A stretch of 64,000 bases of DNA, from positions 391,312-455,311 of the forward strand of contig NZ_JOJL01000001.1 of the NCBI RefSeq assembly GCF_000721705.1. The letters are read 5' to 3'. The notes under the pieces were generated by a model. The model did no database searches. It had not been told where the DNA came from and saw nothing but the letters and a program-made list of their open reading frames with translations. This DNA is from Actinoplanes subtropicus (lineage in GTDB: Bacteria; Actinomycetota; Actinomycetes; Mycobacteriales; Micromonosporaceae). Position numbers and translations under genes: made by a program. This document shows, piece by piece, positions 33,140 through 40,843 of the stretch (the first letter of the stretch is position 1; each line of letters starts with the position of its first letter).

Positions 33140-33184
33140 CTACGGTGTAGACCTACAGCGTAGAGTAAGCCCTACGCCGTAGGG
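33140..33184. promoter_or_regulatory. Two palindromic operators between divergent genes (TetR)
   Basis: CTACGGTGTAG-AC-CTACAGCGTAG (33140-33163) is symmetrical in 10 of 11 arm positions, and CCCTACG-C-CGTAGGG (33170-33184) is perfect. Both share the CTACG/CGTAG half-site and lie in the 65-base gap between the F420-type reductase (starts at 33130) and the tetR gene (33196). Confidence 0.72.
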
Positions 33185-33195
33185 CGGCAAGTAGG

Positions 33196-33882
33196 ATGCG
33201 AGATGTGCCAAGACGTGCTTCCGACACCACCGCGACCCGCGCCACCACCCGCCTGAGCAAGGAGGGGATCATCGCGTCGGCCATCGAACTGGCCGACCGC
33301 GACGGGCTGGCCGCGCTGAGCATGCGGCGGTTGGCCCAGCACTTGGGCGTGGACGCGATGTCGATCTACTACCACGTACGCGACAAGGACACCCTGCTGG
33401 CCGAGATGGTCGACGCCGTCGTCGCGAAAATCGGGCAACCATCGCAAAATCACGAAAATTGGCAAGAAAAGCTGAAAAATCTCATCATGGCGGCGCGCAT
33501 GACCATGTTGACCCACCCCTGGGCGGCGCGGGTCATCGAGGGCCGCGACCAACCCACCCCGTCGGTCCTGATCCACCTCGAACGGGTGCTGGCGATCATG
33601 CGCGACGGCGGCTGCAGCGTCGACCTCGGCCACCACGCGATCCACCTGCTCGGCAGCCGCATCCTCGGCTTCAGCCAGGACCTCTTCGACGACGACCCGG
33701 ACACCAGCCCGCCGCCGGAGGTCCTCGCCGCCTGGGCACAGACCATGCCGCACATCGTCGAACTGGCCACCGCCGTCACCCACGACGGCGCGCTGGGCGG
33801 CTGCGACGACGACGGCGAGTTCGCCTTCGCCCTCGACCTGCTGCTCGAGGGACTGGAGCGTCGACGGGTCAGCGGTAGCTGA
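33196..33882 (+). CDS. TetR-family regulator (TetR_C class)
   Basis: 228 residues from ATG 33196. HTH region SKEGIIASAIELADRDGLAALSMRRLAQHLGVDAMSIYYHVRDKDTLL is close to the classical TetR/ActR subgroup. GTAGG directly abuts the ATG; an in-frame GTG at 33205 has better spacing and may be used. Two palindromes upstream suggest repression of itself and the divergent reductase. It overlaps the convergent DUF1684 gene by 14 bases. Confidence 0.9.
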   Translation: MRDVPRRASDTTATRATTRLSKEGIIASAIELADRDGLAALSMRRLAQHLGVDAMSIYYHVRDKDTLLAEMVDAVVAKIGQPSQNHENWQEKLKNLIMAARMTMLTHPWAARVIEGRDQPTPSVLIHLERVLAIMRDGGCSVDLGHHAIHLLGSRILGFSQDLFDDDPDTSPPPEVLAAWAQTMPHIVELATAVTHDGALGGCDDDGEFAFALDLLLEGLERRRVSGS

Positions 33883-34459
33883 GCTCGCCCGCCTCGATCC
33901 GGGCCGCCACCCGGTTCTCCGGTGGGGCGAGCGGGCAGAGCCACGCATCGTCGTACGCGCAAGAGGGGTTGTAAAGGTAGTTGAAGTCGAGCCGCACCCG
34001 ATCGCCCGGCAGCACCTCGAGGCCGCGCCCGTGGGTGCCCTTCACGGTGTCGGTCAGGTAGCGCCCGCCGCCGTAGGTCTCCTGCCCGCAGGTGCCGTCG
34101 CGCACCGGCAGGAACAATCCGCCGCCGTACGCCGAAATCCACCACAGCGACAGCTCGCCGAACGCCGTCTCCAGCACCCCGGCCCGTCGGTAGTGCACGA
34201 TCCCGTCCGGGCCGCCCGTGTCGATGTCGATCTCACCGGGCGAAGGCCGCACCGGCGCCTCGACGATCGCCGACGGGTTCGGCTCGAAGTAACGCAGCCC
34301 GGTGAAGGACGCCCGCGAGGCGGCCGGGATCGGTGACTGCGGATGGGTGGCGAACAGCTCGTCCCGCCGCGACCGGAAGTCCTCGAGGTCGGCCGCCTCC
34401 AGGTACATCCGGGCCACCGCGGCGCGATAGTCGGTCAGCTCGAGTGCCTCCATGACCAT
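33869..34459 (-). CDS. DUF1684 protein
   Basis: 196 residues. RRDELFATHPQSPIP, FTGLRYFEPNP, RAGVLETAFGEL, LFLPVRDGTCGQETYGGGRYL and FNYLYNPSCAYDDAWLCPLAPPEN are the conserved blocks of DUF1684. The function of the family is unknown to me. It starts 10 bases after modC, so it may be the last gene of the molybdate operon. Confidence 0.85.
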   Translation of the reverse strand: MVMEALELTDYRAAVARMYLEAADLEDFRSRRDELFATHPQSPIPAASRASFTGLRYFEPNPSAIVEAPVRPSPGEIDIDTGGPDGIVHYRRAGVLETAFGELSLWWISAYGGGLFLPVRDGTCGQETYGGGRYLTDTVKGTHGRGLEVLPGDRVRLDFNYLYNPSCAYDDAWLCPLAPPENRVAARIEAGELSYR

Positions 34460-34469
34460 GAACCTATCC

Positions 34470-35504
34470 TCAGGCCGGGTACGCGGTCGCCTCCGTGGCC
34501 TTCACCGTGGCCCAGACCGCACGCCCGGGAGCGAGTTCGAGCTGCACCGCCGCCGCCGGTGTGACGTCCGCCGCGACCGGGATCGGCCCGGACAGCTCGA
34601 TCCGCAGCGCGTCGCCGTGCCGGGCCATCGCGGTCACCGTGGCCGGCCAGGTGTTCCGTGGGCTGCCCGCCGGCCTCGTGGGGAAAAGTGAGACCGCGGA
34701 CGGCGGGAAGGCGACGAACGCGTCCCCCTCCAGCGGCACGGCGGTGACCAGCGTGAACCCGTCCGGCAGCCGCACCGAGGTGCCCGAGGCCTGCCCGCGG
34801 TACAGGTTGAGGCCGACCAGCCGGGCCACGTAGTCGGTGCGCGGCTGGGCGGTGATCGTGCCGGCGTCGCCGGACTGCACGATCGCGCCGTCCTCCACGA
34901 TGATCAGCCGGTCGGCGAGCATCAGCGCGTCCAGCGGATCGTGCGTGACCAGCACGGTCGCCCCCGGGAACGACGCGAGGTGGCCCCGCAGCTGGGCCCG
35001 GGTGTCCAGCCGGGTGCGCGCGTCGAGGGCGGCGAGCGGCTCGTCCAGCAGCAGCAGCTTGGGCTCGGCGGCGAGGGCCCGGGCGAGGGCGACGCGCTGC
35101 GCCTGGCCCCCGGAGAGTTGGCGAGGCTTCTTGCGTACGTGCTCGGCCAGGCCCACCCGCAGCAGCCACTCCCGCGCCGTCTCCCGTGCCTCCCGGCGCG
35201 GTACCCGGCGGCAGCGCGGCCCGAACGCGACGTTGTCCAACGCGCTGAGGTGCGGGAACAGCAGGTAGTCCTGGAACACGACACCGATCCGCCGTCGCTC
35301 GGGCGGCTCCCGGTCGAGCCGCGCGCCGTCCAGCGTGACGTGCCCGTCGTCGAGCCCGTCGAGCCCGGCCAGGCACCGCAGCGCCGTCGTCTTCCCGGCG
35401 CCGTTCGGCCCGAGCAGCGCCACCACCTCGCCGGCCGCCACCGCCAGCTCGATGTCCAAAGTGAACCCCGCGCGCTTCACCACCAGCCGCGCGTCGAGCA
35501 TCAC
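34470..35504 (-). CDS. modC: Molybdate ABC transporter ATP-binding protein
   Basis: 344 residues. Walker A GPNGAGKTTA, signature LSGGQAQRVALARAL, Walker B LLLLDEPLAALD and the H-loop VTHDPLDALMLADRL are intact. The C-terminal third is a TOBE/Mop-like domain (NTWPATVTAMARHGDALRIEL). The start is GTG 35504 or the ATG at 35501; both overlap the stop of the 30-codon ORF (GTGATG), so translation is coupled. It energises ModB for molybdate uptake. Confidence 0.9.
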   Translation of the reverse strand: MMLDARLVVKRAGFTLDIELAVAAGEVVALLGPNGAGKTTALRCLAGLDGLDDGHVTLDGARLDREPPERRRIGVVFQDYLLFPHLSALDNVAFGPRCRRVPRREARETAREWLLRVGLAEHVRKKPRQLSGGQAQRVALARALAAEPKLLLLDEPLAALDARTRLDTRAQLRGHLASFPGATVLVTHDPLDALMLADRLIIVEDGAIVQSGDAGTITAQPRTDYVARLVGLNLYRGQASGTSVRLPDGFTLVTAVPLEGDAFVAFPPSAVSLFPTRPAGSPRNTWPATVTAMARHGDALRIELSGPIPVAADVTPAAAVQLELAPGRAVWATVKATEATAYPA

Positions 35505-35593
35505 GCTGTGCCTTCCTCAGGCATGCCCTTCTGGCCCTCGCCTGCGGCCTGGGCGGGCAACTCACGCACGTGCCGCTCGGTGCAGTCGGTCAC
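35501..35593 (-). CDS. 30-residue conserved microprotein, copy 2, between modB and modC
   Basis: GTG at 35593 overlaps the modB stop (GTGA), and its TGA overlaps the modC start (GTGA). The product begins MTDCTERHVREL and ends [13 protein letters not shown]; 23 of 30 residues match copy 1 at 6756-6848. Being placed exactly in register between two genes with 4-base overlaps on both sides is strong evidence that it is translated. Mod operons usually have modB directly coupled to modC, so this ORF is an addition. No signal peptide or membrane segment; one Cys with a nearby His (C4, H8). Function unknown. Confidence 0.72.
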   Translation of the reverse strand: MTDCTERHVRELPAQAAGEGQKGMPEEGTA

Positions 35594-36378
35594 GCCGCCA
35601 CCCATTTGTCCCGCAACGCCGCCAGGATGCCGACCGACACGACCAGCAACAGGAGGCTGAGCACGATGGCCGAGTCGAGATCCTGTTCGAGGGCCAGATA
35701 AACCGCTAAAGGCATGGTTTGCGTACGCCCCGGGAAGTTCCCGGCAAACGTGATCGTCGCCCCGAACTCGCCGAGCGCCCGCGCCCAGCAGAGCACCGCC
35801 CCGGCCGCCACCCCGGGTGCGATCAGCGGCAGCGTGATCCGCCGGAACGCCGTCCACCGCCCCGCCCCGAGGGTTGCCGCCGCCTCCTCGTAGCGCGCGT
35901 CCGCCCCGCGCAGCGCCCCCTCCACGCTGATCACCAGGAACGGCATCGCCACGAACGCCTCGGCCACCACCACGCCCGCGGTGGTGAACGGCAGGCTGAT
36001 CCCGAAGGTCGAGTCGAGCCAGCCGCCGATCAGCCCACGCCGGCCGAAGACCAGCAGCAACGCCACCCCGCCGACCACCGGCGGCAGCACCAGCGGCACG
36101 GTCACCAGCGCGCGCACCAGCCGCCGGCCGGGGAATTCGGCTCGGGCCAGCACCCAGGCCAGCGGCACCCCGACGACGAGGCAGACGGCGGTGGCCAGGG
36201 TCGCGGTCAGCAGGGAGAGTTTCAGGGCGGCGAGGATGCCCGGCTCCCGCAGCCGGGCCGGCAGGCTCGACCAGGGCGCCCGCCAGAGCAGCCCGAACAG
36301 GGGCAGAACGAGGAACGCCAGCCCCGCGATCGCCGGGATCGCGAGGGCCGGCGGAACCTTCGTACGAAACCTGCTCAG
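35590..36378 (-). CDS. modB: Molybdate ABC transporter permease, probable CTG start
   Basis: 262 residues if started at CTG 36378. The first ATG/GTG/TTG in frame (36168) would remove the first two membrane helices. Upstream codons read SRFRTKVPPALAIPAIAGLA followed by a FLVLPLFGLLWRAPW helix, the normal ModB N-terminus, and no standard start codon exists before the modA stop. CTG at 36378-36376 overlaps the modA TGA as CTGA, imitating the ATGA/GTGA couplings elsewhere in the operon. The BPD transport loop RYEEAAATLGAGRWTAFRRITLP is present. Confidence 0.88.
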   Translation of the reverse strand: MSRFRTKVPPALAIPAIAGLAFLVLPLFGLLWRAPWSSLPARLREPGILAALKLSLLTATLATAVCLVVGVPLAWVLARAEFPGRRLVRALVTVPLVLPPVVGGVALLLVFGRRGLIGGWLDSTFGISLPFTTAGVVVAEAFVAMPFLVISVEGALRGADARYEEAAATLGAGRWTAFRRITLPLIAPGVAAGAVLCWARALGEFGATITFAGNFPGRTQTMPLAVYLALEQDLDSAIVLSLLLLVVSVGILAALRDKWVAA

Positions 36379-37160
36379 GGCTTTTGGAACCCTGCGTCGG
36401 TGAGCACCTTCATCTCGGGCCCGGTCTGCACGAACGCGACGAACGCGGTCGCCGCGACCGGGTTGGGAGCGCTCTTGAGGGTCACGATCGGGTACTCGTT
36501 GATCGCGCCGGACGACTCGGGGAACTCGATGCTGTCCACCTCCGGCGCGGCCGCCTTGGCGTCGGTGCGGTAGACCAGCGCCGCGTCCACCTCGCCCAGC
36601 TTCACCTTGGACAACGCCGACTTGACGTCCTGCTCCAGGGTCACCGGGGTGAGCTTCACGCCGGCCGCGCCGAGCGCCTTCTTGGCCGCCGCGCCGCAGG
36701 GCACCTGCTCGGCGCAGAGCGCCACCTTCATGCCCGCCCTGGTCAGGTCGGAGAGCCCCGTGATGCCCTTCGGGTTGCCCTTGGGCACGGCGATGACCAG
36801 CTGGTTCTTGACGAAGGTGGCCGGCGTGCCGGACGCGTCGCCGGCGTCGGTCACCGTCTTCATGGTGGCCGGGCTGGCCGAGGCGAACACGTCGGCGGGC
36901 GCGCCCGAGGTGATCTGCTGAGCGAGGCCGGAGCTTCCGCCGTACGAGAAAGTGACCTTGACCCCAGGGTTGGCCGCCTCGAAGTCCTTGCCGATCTGGT
37001 TGAAGGTCTCGGTCAGTGACGCCGCCGCGAGCACGGTGAGGTTGCCGGTGACCCCTCCGCCGGCGCTGGAGGTCGATGTCGACGGAGGAGAACCATCGGA
37101 GTTGTTGCCGCAGCCCGCCAGGAGCGCTGCCAGGGCCAGTGCCGTCAGTATTTTCTTCAC
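36375..37160 (-). CDS. modA: Molybdate-binding lipoprotein
   Basis: 261 residues with a lipobox (LLAGC, Cys17) and a Ser/Thr-rich linker. ModA hallmarks: LTVLAAASLTETFNQIGKDF, SYGGSSGLAQQI, GAPADVFASASP, NQLVIAVPKGNP and a C-terminal GEVDAALVYRTDA. It binds molybdate outside the membrane and delivers it to ModB. ATG overlaps the stop of the regulator gene (ATGA). Confidence 0.93.
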   Translation of the reverse strand: MKKILTALALAALLAGCGNNSDGSPPSTSTSSAGGGVTGNLTVLAAASLTETFNQIGKDFEAANPGVKVTFSYGGSSGLAQQITSGAPADVFASASPATMKTVTDAGDASGTPATFVKNQLVIAVPKGNPKGITGLSDLTRAGMKVALCAEQVPCGAAAKKALGAAGVKLTPVTLEQDVKSALSKVKLGEVDAALVYRTDAKAAAPEVDSIEFPESSGAINEYPIVTLKSAPNPVAATAFVAFVQTGPEMKVLTDAGFQKP

Positions 37161-37555
37161 TTGTCGTCTCCTCGCTCCACGACCACCGTGGTCGACTTGA
37201 TCACGGCGACCGCCGTCGAGCCGACCTCCAGCCCCAGCTCGTCGACGGCCTCGCGGCTCATCAGCGAGACCACCCGGAACGGGCCGGCCTGGATGTCGAC
37301 CTGCGCCATCACCGAGTCACGGGTGATCGCGGTGACGATTCCGGGCAGGCGGTTGCGAGCCGACGAGCGGCGCGCCCCGGCATCCGGCTCGTCGCCCAGC
37401 GACCGGGCGAAGCCGGCCAGGTCGACGCCCGCGATGCTGCGATGCCCGTGGTCGTCCCGGCCGGCCACCAGCCGGCCCGAGTCGACCCAGCGGCGGACCG
37501 TGTCCACGCTGACCCCGAGCAGCTCGGCCGCCTCCCCGATGCGGTAGGTCGTCAC
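37157..37555 (-). CDS. Molybdate-responsive HTH-TOBE (Mop) regulator
   Basis: 132 residues. An N-terminal MerR/excisionase-type HTH (YRIGEAAELLGVSVDTVRRW) is joined to one TOBE/Mop domain (RNRLPGIVTAITRDSVMAQV ... LGLEVGSTAVAVIKSTTVVV). The domain pair fits a sensor of oxyanion that controls the operon it leads. It is the first gene of mod, coupled to modA by ATGA. No operator could be identified with confidence. Confidence 0.9.
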   Translation of the reverse strand: MTTYRIGEAAELLGVSVDTVRRWVDSGRLVAGRDDHGHRSIAGVDLAGFARSLGDEPDAGARRSSARNRLPGIVTAITRDSVMAQVDIQAGPFRVVSLMSREAVDELGLEVGSTAVAVIKSTTVVVERGDDK

Positions 37556-37644
37556 GCCATCACTCTAGGGCCGCAGATGCGAGGCCTTACAGCCCGGACG
37601 AGTCGCAGACGCGTAACCGTTGCGGAGCTCACACCGGCGGCGGC

Positions 37645-38634
37645 ATGCTGGACGGCGTGCCGGAACGGATACGCGAGGTCACCGCCTTCCTGGCCGAGGT
37701 GCTGGCTCCCCGGGCCCCGCTCACCGTGATCGTCGACGGTGGCGACCAGGGCGCCGCCGCCGCGTTCGCGGCCCGCCTGGCCGCCGCGTTCCCGCCCTCG
37801 GCCCGGGCCTGGCGGGTCGACGCGGTGCTCGGCCTGAGCGGCCCGTCCGGCGGCCGCGGCGACTCGGCGCTCAACGTGCTCGAGCCGGCCGCCGACCGGG
37901 TGATCGTCTACTTGCGCGGCGGCCCGCGCGGCCGGCGCGGCAACGGCGAGGGCGAGCGCCGGGCCCAGGTGGTGATCGACCACCACGATCCCTCGTGGCC
38001 GGTGATCCGGCATGTGCACCCGCGGCTGGCCGACCCCGAGCGCTGGTATCTGGCCGAGAGCCGGGCCTTCTTCGGCGCCCGGGCCGCGGATTGGGACGCG
38101 AAGTTCGGTGACGACCTGCCGGCGTACGCGACGGCCGTGGCGACCGCCGAACCATGCCCGGGCGACCTGGCCCTCGACGTGGGCTGCGGCACCGGCCGGG
38201 CGCTGCCCGCCCTGGCCGCCGCGGTCGGCCCGGCCGGCCGGGTGCTCGGCCTGGACCTGACCCCGGCGATGCTCGACGCCGCCCGGGCCGCCGGCCGCCA
38301 CGCCCGCGCCGGCCTGGTGCTGGCCGACGCCCGCCGGCTGCCGCTGCCGGACGGGGTGGCCGGCCTGGTCTTCGCCGCCGGCCTGGTGCAGCATCTGCCC
38401 GACCCGGCGGCCGGCCTGGCGGAACTGGCCCGGGTGACCCGCCCCGGCGGCCGCCTGATGATTTTCCACCCCACCGGCCGGGTGGCGCTGGCCGCCCGGC
38501 ACGGCCGCACGCCGCGCCCCGACGAGCCGCTGAACGAGGCGAACCTGGGCCCGCTGCTGGCGGCGGCCGGGTGGGAGATGGTGCGCTACGAGGACCCGGA
38601 GGACCACTTCCTCGCCCTCGCCATCCGCCGCTAG
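37645..38634 (+). CDS. SAM-dependent methyltransferase with a degenerate kinase-like N-terminus
   Basis: 329 residues. The C-terminal 190 hold a class I methyltransferase: LALDVGCGTGRALPAL, LGLDLTPAMLDAA, LVLADARRLPLPDG. The N-terminal 135 residues resemble a uridine-kinase-like P-loop protein: VIVDGGDQGAAAAFAARLA occupies the Walker A position but lacks GKT/S, followed by VVIDHHDPSWPVIRHV. Seen: the two regions. Inferred: loss of nucleotide hydrolysis and a fusion. ATG 37645 is used; internal starts would remove only the N-terminal part. The methyl acceptor is unknown. Confidence 0.8.
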   Translation: MLDGVPERIREVTAFLAEVLAPRAPLTVIVDGGDQGAAAAFAARLAAAFPPSARAWRVDAVLGLSGPSGGRGDSALNVLEPAADRVIVYLRGGPRGRRGNGEGERRAQVVIDHHDPSWPVIRHVHPRLADPERWYLAESRAFFGARAADWDAKFGDDLPAYATAVATAEPCPGDLALDVGCGTGRALPALAAAVGPAGRVLGLDLTPAMLDAARAAGRHARAGLVLADARRLPLPDGVAGLVFAAGLVQHLPDPAAGLAELARVTRPGGRLMIFHPTGRVALAARHGRTPRPDEPLNEANLGPLLAAAGWEMVRYEDPEDHFLALAIRR

Positions 38635-38676
38635 GAGCCTTTCGCACTCGAGGTGAGCGTCGGAGAGCTGCGTACT

Positions 38677-38774
38677 GTTCTGGACCTGGCGGGGCCGGTC
38701 GGGCTTGGTGGGTGGTCGGGCCATGGCAAGCCAGCCGGGCCACCCAGCCCGGCCGGGGCAGTCCAGAGCAGAAC
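38677..38774. repeat. Long imperfect hairpin with CCATGGCAAGCCAGCC
   Basis: GTTCTGGAC (38677-38685) pairs with GTCCAGAGCAGAAC (38761-38774) allowing a small bulge; inner segments GGGGCCGG/CCGGCCGGGG and GGGCTTGGTGGG/CACCCAGCCC also pair. The loop carries CCATGGCAAGCCAGCC, also found at 13506. The surrounding 292-base gap (38635-38926) holds no gene I can support. Confidence 0.55.
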
Positions 38775-38926
38775 GGCGCGCACCTGCCAACCGCCACATC
38801 CCACCCAAATCGTGAGCCCGAAGATGTCTGGTCAGCCGCTGACGTGGGCGGTTTGGTCAATGCGGTGCTGGGCGGGGCCGGCGTCGATGTCGGCCGGCCG
38901 GCCCGCCGCGTCGGCCGCGTGGCTGC

Positions 38927-39916
38927 TCAGGAGAGATCGGCCAACTCCTCGTTGAGCAGGCCGGTCAGGTGGTCGTGCCGGCCGTCGGCGATCGGAATGC
39001 CTCGGCTCGGGCCCTCGGCGATCATGATGGCGTACAGGTGGATGCGGTACAGGGCCAGCCGGATGCGGGCCGGCTCGTCGAACGGGCCGGGCCGGTAACC
39101 GGCCAGGAACGGGTGGTCCGGCAGGTCTTCGATGCGGCGCAGCAGGGCCGGCGACACGAAATCCAGCAGCGGGTCGCCGTACAGGTACCGCTCGCCGTCG
39201 ACCAGCCCGGTCAGCGAGCCGTCCGGCCCGGCCAGCACGTTGCCGTCCCAGAGGTCGAAGTGCAGCAGCGCCGGCCGGTCGACCGCGGCCAGGACGTTCC
39301 GGTGGCGGGCCACCACGCCGTCCAGCGGCGGCAGCGGGACGTTCCAGTCGGCGGCGTCGGCCCGGATGTCGTCGATCATCGCGGCGAAGGCGGTGGGCCA
39401 GTCCGCGGCGGCCGGACGGTCGCCGGTGTAGCCGAACCGCGGGCCGGTGATCGCGTGCACTTCTCGGAGCGCCGCCCCCAACTGCTCGCGGGCTCGCGGC
39501 GAGTCTTTCTCGGTGAGCGGCGTGCCCGGCAGCATCGACGCGATGACCCAGGCGGGCTCGGCCGTGCCGCTACCGGCGCCTGGTCCTCCGGACGGCGCGG
39601 AGAACCCAGGCCCCTCCGGTGCCGAGACGGCCAGCACGTCGGGCACCGGCACGGTGGGCGCGTGCGCGCGGATCAGCCGGTAGTACTCCGCCTCGGCCGG
39701 GAGCACGCCCTTCTCGTACCGCAGCAGGCGAGCCGACGGCGGCGGTCCCACCTTGACCACCACCCGGCGGCCGTCCTCGAGATCGGCCCGCCAGACCACG
39801 GCGAAGGTGCCGCCGGACAGCCGCTCGGCGCCGGCGAGACCGGCGCCGAGCCCGTCCGACACGATCCGGGCGATGTCCCGCGCGGACACCTCCGGCTGGG
39901 TGGGGCTGACCGTCAT
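38927..39916 (-). CDS. Aminoglycoside-phosphotransferase-family kinase
   Basis: 329 residues from ATG 39916. N-lobe LSGGTFAVVWRADLEDGRRVVVKVG, catalytic loop LLHFDLWDGNVL (HxDxxxxN) and metal-binding VDGERYLYGDP. APH-fold kinases act on antibiotics, sugars or fructosamines; this one has no feature proving resistance. A Gly/Ser-rich insertion (GFSAPSGGPGAGSG) sits in the hinge region. It starts two bases after the PrsW gene ends, so the pair is an operon. Confidence 0.88.
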   Translation of the reverse strand: MTVSPTQPEVSARDIARIVSDGLGAGLAGAERLSGGTFAVVWRADLEDGRRVVVKVGPPPSARLLRYEKGVLPAEAEYYRLIRAHAPTVPVPDVLAVSAPEGPGFSAPSGGPGAGSGTAEPAWVIASMLPGTPLTEKDSPRAREQLGAALREVHAITGPRFGYTGDRPAAADWPTAFAAMIDDIRADAADWNVPLPPLDGVVARHRNVLAAVDRPALLHFDLWDGNVLAGPDGSLTGLVDGERYLYGDPLLDFVSPALLRRIEDLPDHPFLAGYRPGPFDEPARIRLALYRIHLYAIMIAEGPSRGIPIADGRHDHLTGLLNEELADLS

Positions 39917-39918
39917 GC

Positions 39919-40719
39919 TCAAACGGTAAGGGGTCGCAGGTTGAGCGTGTGCTCGGAGAACGTGCGATAGCGGGCGAGCTCGATGAACAGCCAGCCCAGC
40001 GAGATCACCCCGAGAACGACATAAACCCAGAGATTGTTGTACGTGTCCCACAGTGTGTGCAGAACGACCGCGCCGAGGAAGGTGAGCCCGAAGGTGAGCA
40101 GTCGCCTCGCGCTCGGCGCGGCGATCAGCGCCCAGAGCGCGCCGGCGGTCAGCCCGGTCCACGCGGTGTGCCCGGCCGGCGCGGTCAGGCCCCGGACGAA
40201 CAGCGTCTCCTGGACGGCGCCGATGTTGCCGTCCGAGGCGAGCAGCGCGGTGAACGCGTACCCCATGGTCTCCAGCGCGGCGAAGCCCATGCCGGACGCC
40301 ACTCCGATGATCAGCCCGTCGGACGGCAGCCGGCGCTCGCGCCGGGCCAGGATCAGGAACAGCAGGGCGATCGGGACGATCAGCTTCGCCGACTCCTCGA
40401 TCAGCGCGACCAGCACCAGCGGCAGCATGCCGAGCCCGCGCAGCGTGTTGTACTCCAGCGTGCCGGCCACCACGATGCCGATCACGCCGCCGAAGAACGC
40501 GGCGGTGACCAGCGCCCAGGCCGGCACCTGCCAGCGACCGGTCCGGGCCTGGGCGAAGGTGAGGAAGGACAGCGGCACGACCGTCGCGCCGAGCAGGATG
40601 AGCGACGGCACGAAGTTGGGGTTCTGGGTGTGGACCAGGGTCCGCAACACCACGATGTAGAGAATCAGCCCGATGACGAGGACACCGAGCCACGCCCACC
40701 GGCGGGATCGATCGCGCAT
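39919..40719 (-). CDS. PrsW-family intramembrane metalloprotease
   Basis: 266 residues, seven or eight membrane helices. Conserved PrsW motifs: ALIEESAKLIVPI (EExxK), GFAALETMGYAF, GHTAWTG and VVLHTLWDT, whose Glu and His residues form the metal site. PrsW cleaves membrane anti-sigma factors in Bacillus; the role here is unknown, but an ECF sigma factor gene lies divergently 125 bases away. ATG 40719. Confidence 0.9.
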   Translation of the reverse strand: MRDRSRRWAWLGVLVIGLILYIVVLRTLVHTQNPNFVPSLILLGATVVPLSFLTFAQARTGRWQVPAWALVTAAFFGGVIGIVVAGTLEYNTLRGLGMLPLVLVALIEESAKLIVPIALLFLILARRERRLPSDGLIIGVASGMGFAALETMGYAFTALLASDGNIGAVQETLFVRGLTAPAGHTAWTGLTAGALWALIAAPSARRLLTFGLTFLGAVVLHTLWDTYNNLWVYVVLGVISLGWLFIELARYRTFSEHTLNLRPLTV

Positions 40720-40843
40720 GACCCAGTCTGTCAGACGTGTTGATCGATGAGCATCTGGTTGCCGTCTGGATCGGGAGCCTAGGCCGTCCGAAATGGTTTG
40801 CGGTCTCGCGAACCGACCGGCCTGCGGCTGCAATAGGTAGGCG

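Noticed and set aside
38927..39916. Aminoglycoside resistance gene
   Set aside because: Only the general APH kinase fold is visible; nothing in the sequence assigns an antibiotic substrate.
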